DNA from: Roseomonas sp.
GTDB lineage: Bacteria > Pseudomonadota > Alphaproteobacteria > Acetobacterales > Acetobacteraceae
Direction: 5' to 3'
NCBI GenBank assembly: GCA_020249415.1
Contig: JADCFR010000142.1
Span: 1-6,543, forward strand
DNA: 6,543 nucleotides
Positions 5,557 to 6,543 of this stretch are shown in pieces. The notes below the pieces were generated by a model. The model did not search any database. It was given only the letters and a program-made list of their open reading frames with translations, and was not told where the DNA came from. Every line of letters begins with the position of its first letter. The first letter of the stretch is position 1. Both the position numbers and the translations under genes were made by a program.

Positions 5557-6331
5557 CTTCGACGACCAAATCCTGATAGGCATGCCAGGTGGCATGCCCG
5601 ATCAGCGGCACCACAAGCGCAAGGCCGAGGAAGAAGGGCACCATCGCGAAAGCGGTGAACACCACAATCAGCCCGGCCCAGAAGATCATCGCGCCCGGAT
5701 TGGTCAGCACGGCGCGGATGGAAAGCACAATGGCTTCCAGGGCCGAGACATCTCGGTCCACCAGCATGGGAATGGATATCGCCGAGATCGCAAAAGCTGT
5801 TGCCGCCAGAATGGCGCCCGCGCCCGTGCCGACAATCAAGAATGGCAGCAGCATGTCTGAACGCAGCATGGCGAGGGGCAAATCTTCCAGGCTTGGCGTG
5901 AAATTGATGCCAAACATCAGCATGAAAATCAGCGCCGCCACGCGCACCCAGAACAGATGCAGGATCACCAGCACAACGCCAAGAAAACCAAGCTGTTGGC
6001 CATTGCGCGTGAAACCAGCAAGGCAAGCGCTGAAGGTCACGGGCTTGCCCTCGGCGCGAAGCTTACTTGCCTCATAAAGCCCGGTCGCGAGCAAAGGGGC
6101 CACCATGAAGAACCCCGCCGAGGCCGGCAGGATCACCCAGGCGGAACGCACACCGAGCAGGATCAGAATCAATAACCAACCGGACGCAGCCAGGGCGCCG
6201 CCATAGAAAAATCCGATCCGTGGATTGGCCATCAGATCGCGCCAGCCGGCATTCAGCCAGAACCAAGGGCGATCGGGCGATACCTTCCGAATGGTCAGCC
6301 GGCGCGGCGCAAGTGCTGCTTCGCTTGGCAT
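5552..6331 (-). CDS. DUF2189-family integral membrane protein
   Basis: A 259-residue inner-membrane protein of unknown function, recognised as DUF2189 from its pattern. 'NAGWRDLMANP' (27-37) precedes the membrane region. About six hydrophobic segments follow, near 40-60, 64-84, 113-141, 160-190, 212-227 and 228-246. Typical family pieces are 'FFMVAPLLATGLYEASK' (74-90), 'ISIPMLVDRDV' (185-195), 'NPGAMIFWAG' (211-220) and the C-terminal 'FLGLALVVPLIGHATWHAY' (234-252), with two His (246, 250) at the end of the last helix. The ATG at 6329-6331 is preceded by a strong GGAGGAAG site (minus strand), so the start is secure. It is a single-gene unit: its stop abuts the convergent carboxyltransferase gene, and its upstream gap holds an FNR/FixK box. 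Some relatives carry cytochrome-oxidase-like names in databases, but I know of no proven activity. The FNR box hints at a role under low oxygen. Confidence 0.86.
   Translation of the reverse strand: MPSEAALAPRRLTIRKVSPDRPWFWLNAGWRDLMANPRIGFFYGGALAASGWLLILILLGVRSAWVILPASAGFFMVAPLLATGLYEASKLRAEGKPVTFSACLAGFTRNGQQLGFLGVVLVILHLFWVRVAALIFMLMFGINFTPSLEDLPLAMLRSDMLLPFLIVGTGAGAILAATAFAISAISIPMLVDRDVSALEAIVLSIRAVLTNPGAMIFWAGLIVVFTAFAMVPFFLGLALVVPLIGHATWHAYQDLVVEA
5579..5598. repeat. Perfect 8-bp hairpin GGCATGCC-AGGT-GGCATGCC
   Basis: Two copies of the self-palindrome GGCATGCC (5579-5586, 5591-5598) are separated by four bases and can form an 8-bp stem with a 4-base loop on either strand. It starts 28 bases after the carboxyltransferase stop and lies inside the last codons of the DUF2189 gene, where it encodes the His-Ala pairs of 'GHATWHAY'. 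No T-run follows, so it would act as a 3'-end stabiliser or pause rather than an intrinsic terminator. The repeated dipeptide may be the whole explanation. Confidence 0.45.
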
Positions 6332-6383
6332 GAAACTTCCTCCGCTTGCCCTGCGGGCGCGAGGCCCAGGTAATTGGCGTTAC

Positions 6384-6389
6384 AATCTA
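6384..6389 (-). promoter_or_regulatory. Minus-strand -10 box for the DUF2189 gene, at FNR class II spacing
   Basis: Read on the minus strand, TAGATT matches the -10 consensus in four of six bases. Transcription would start near 6377, placing the centre of the FNR/FixK box (6417.5) about 40-41 bases upstream, the spacing of FNR-type class II activation where the regulator replaces the -35. The leader would be about 46 bases and contain the GGAGGAAG site. The hexamer is only moderate, so this is inference supported by geometry. Confidence 0.42.
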
Positions 6390-6410
6390 GCCGCAACCAT
6401 CATGGGCAAA

Positions 6411-6424
6411 TTGATCAGGATCAA
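6411..6424. promoter_or_regulatory. Perfect FNR/FixK/ANR-type binding site
   Basis: TTGAT-CAGG-ATCAA is an exact match to the FNR/FixK consensus TTGAT-N4-ATCAA. It sits in the 171-base gap between two divergent genes, 79 bases above the DUF2189 start and 78 bases above the start of the right-edge gene, where a regulator site belongs. I saw no other perfect copy in the window. FNR, FnrL, ANR and FixK proteins recognise this sequence under low oxygen, so one or both flanking genes are probably controlled by oxygen. Which member of the family binds cannot be told from the site. Confidence 0.8.
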
Positions 6425-6459
6425 GGACGCTTGGCGCCTATCAGGTTTTTCTACCCCCT

Positions 6460-6486
6460 GACGCGGCCCGTTTCGAGTCCCGCGTC
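6460..6486 (+). repeat. Hairpin GACGCGG-N13-CCGCGTC in the leader of the right-edge gene
   Basis: Perfect 7-base arms (6460-6466 and 6480-6486) end two bases before the GAGGGAG ribosome binding site at 6489-6495. If transcribed, the stem would stand at the edge of the ribosome landing site. No T-run follows, so it is not a terminator. It may stabilise the mRNA or influence translation, or be incidental. Confidence 0.35.
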
Positions 6487-6488
6487 TT

Positions 6489-6495
6489 GAGGGAG
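6489..6495 (+). promoter_or_regulatory. Ribosome binding site of the right-edge gene
   Basis: GAGGGAG stands 7 bases before ATG 6503, a good Shine-Dalgarno match. It is the main reason to believe a real gene begins there although only 13 codons are in view. Confidence 0.65.
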
Positions 6496-6502
6496 ACTAG
6501 AT

Positions 6503-6543
6503 ATGGCCGCCATTGCCGCCTCGGCGCGAAGCGCGCCCGGTGA
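6503..6543 (+). CDS. Start of an unidentified gene, cut by the right edge
   Basis: ATG 6503 follows a good ribosome binding site and opens a frame with no stop to the window end, giving 'MAAIAASARSAPG' and two bases of the next codon. The Ala-rich start cannot identify the product. It diverges from the DUF2189 gene and shares its upstream gap, whose perfect FNR/FixK box is centred about 85 bases before this start. The best guess is therefore a gene of low-oxygen physiology, such as a respiratory oxidase, haem-synthesis or denitrification function, but that is context only. A clear -10 at class II spacing on this strand is lacking: 6447-6452 reads TTTTCT, while TATCAG at 6439-6444 is better but too close to the box. 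Confidence 0.5.
   Translation, partial: MAAIAASARSAPG

Noticed and set aside
6402..6461. 19-codon plus-strand frame spanning the FNR box
   Set aside because: It has no ribosome binding site, is very short, and its sequence is better explained by the regulatory palindrome.
6050..6532. 13-base direct repeat CTCGGCGCGAAGC at 6050-6062 and 6520-6532
   Set aside because: One copy is inside the DUF2189 gene and the other in the next gene's first codons; there are only two copies, built of common GC-rich codons, so chance is enough.
1..6543. Mobile element, CRISPR array, tRNA or defence system
   Set aside because: I saw no transposase-like protein, terminal repeats, regularly spaced repeats, tRNA fold or defence-type domains on either strand; all sizeable genes are metabolic or membrane families.

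Overview
The window looks like ordinary chromosome from a GC-rich alphaproteobacterium. The basis is strong G/C bias at third codon positions, Shine-Dalgarno-led ATG starts, tight gene packing, and family members of alphaproteobacterial type. An acetic-acid-bacterium or Rhodospirillales-like host is my inference, not something the sequence proves. There are no tRNA or rRNA genes, insertion sequences, CRISPR repeats or phage genes. Every gap between genes is shorter than 200 bases.

Layout: (1) The left edge (1-860, minus) holds most of a CaiB/BaiF (class III) CoA-transferase, cut by the window end. (2) After a 157-base divergent gap comes a small exported DUF3047 protein (1018-1719, plus). (3) An overlapping pair follows: an enoyl-ACP reductase of the FabI type (1800-2609) and an acetate/propionate kinase, ackA (2599-3801), sharing 11 bases. 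(4) A 193-base gap with an inverted repeat and a clear ribosome binding site leads to an acyl-CoA carboxylase carboxyltransferase (beta) subunit (3995-5551, plus). (5) Its stop codon abuts the stop of a convergent gene (5552-6331, minus) for a six-helix DUF2189 membrane protein. (6) The last gap (6332-6502) carries a perfect FNR/FixK-type box, TTGAT-N4-ATCAA, between the DUF2189 gene and the first 13 codons of a divergent gene that leaves the right edge (6503 onward, plus).

How the genes fit together: four of the seven genes act on acyl-CoA, acyl-ACP or acyl-phosphate (CoA transfer, enoyl reduction, acyl-phosphate/ATP exchange, acyl-CoA carboxylation). The stretch therefore reads as short-chain acyl metabolism, possibly of propionate or acetate units. 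The kinase has no phosphotransacetylase beside it, and the carboxyltransferase has no biotin carboxylase or biotin carrier in view, so both depend on partners encoded elsewhere. The right end is a separate unit that appears to be oxygen-regulated.

I found no clearly new system. The points most worth a second look are the perfect FNR/FixK box with a well-placed minus-strand -10, the divergent oxyanion-loop sequence of the unpartnered carboxyltransferase, the fabI-ackA overlap without pta, and several inverted repeats at gene borders.
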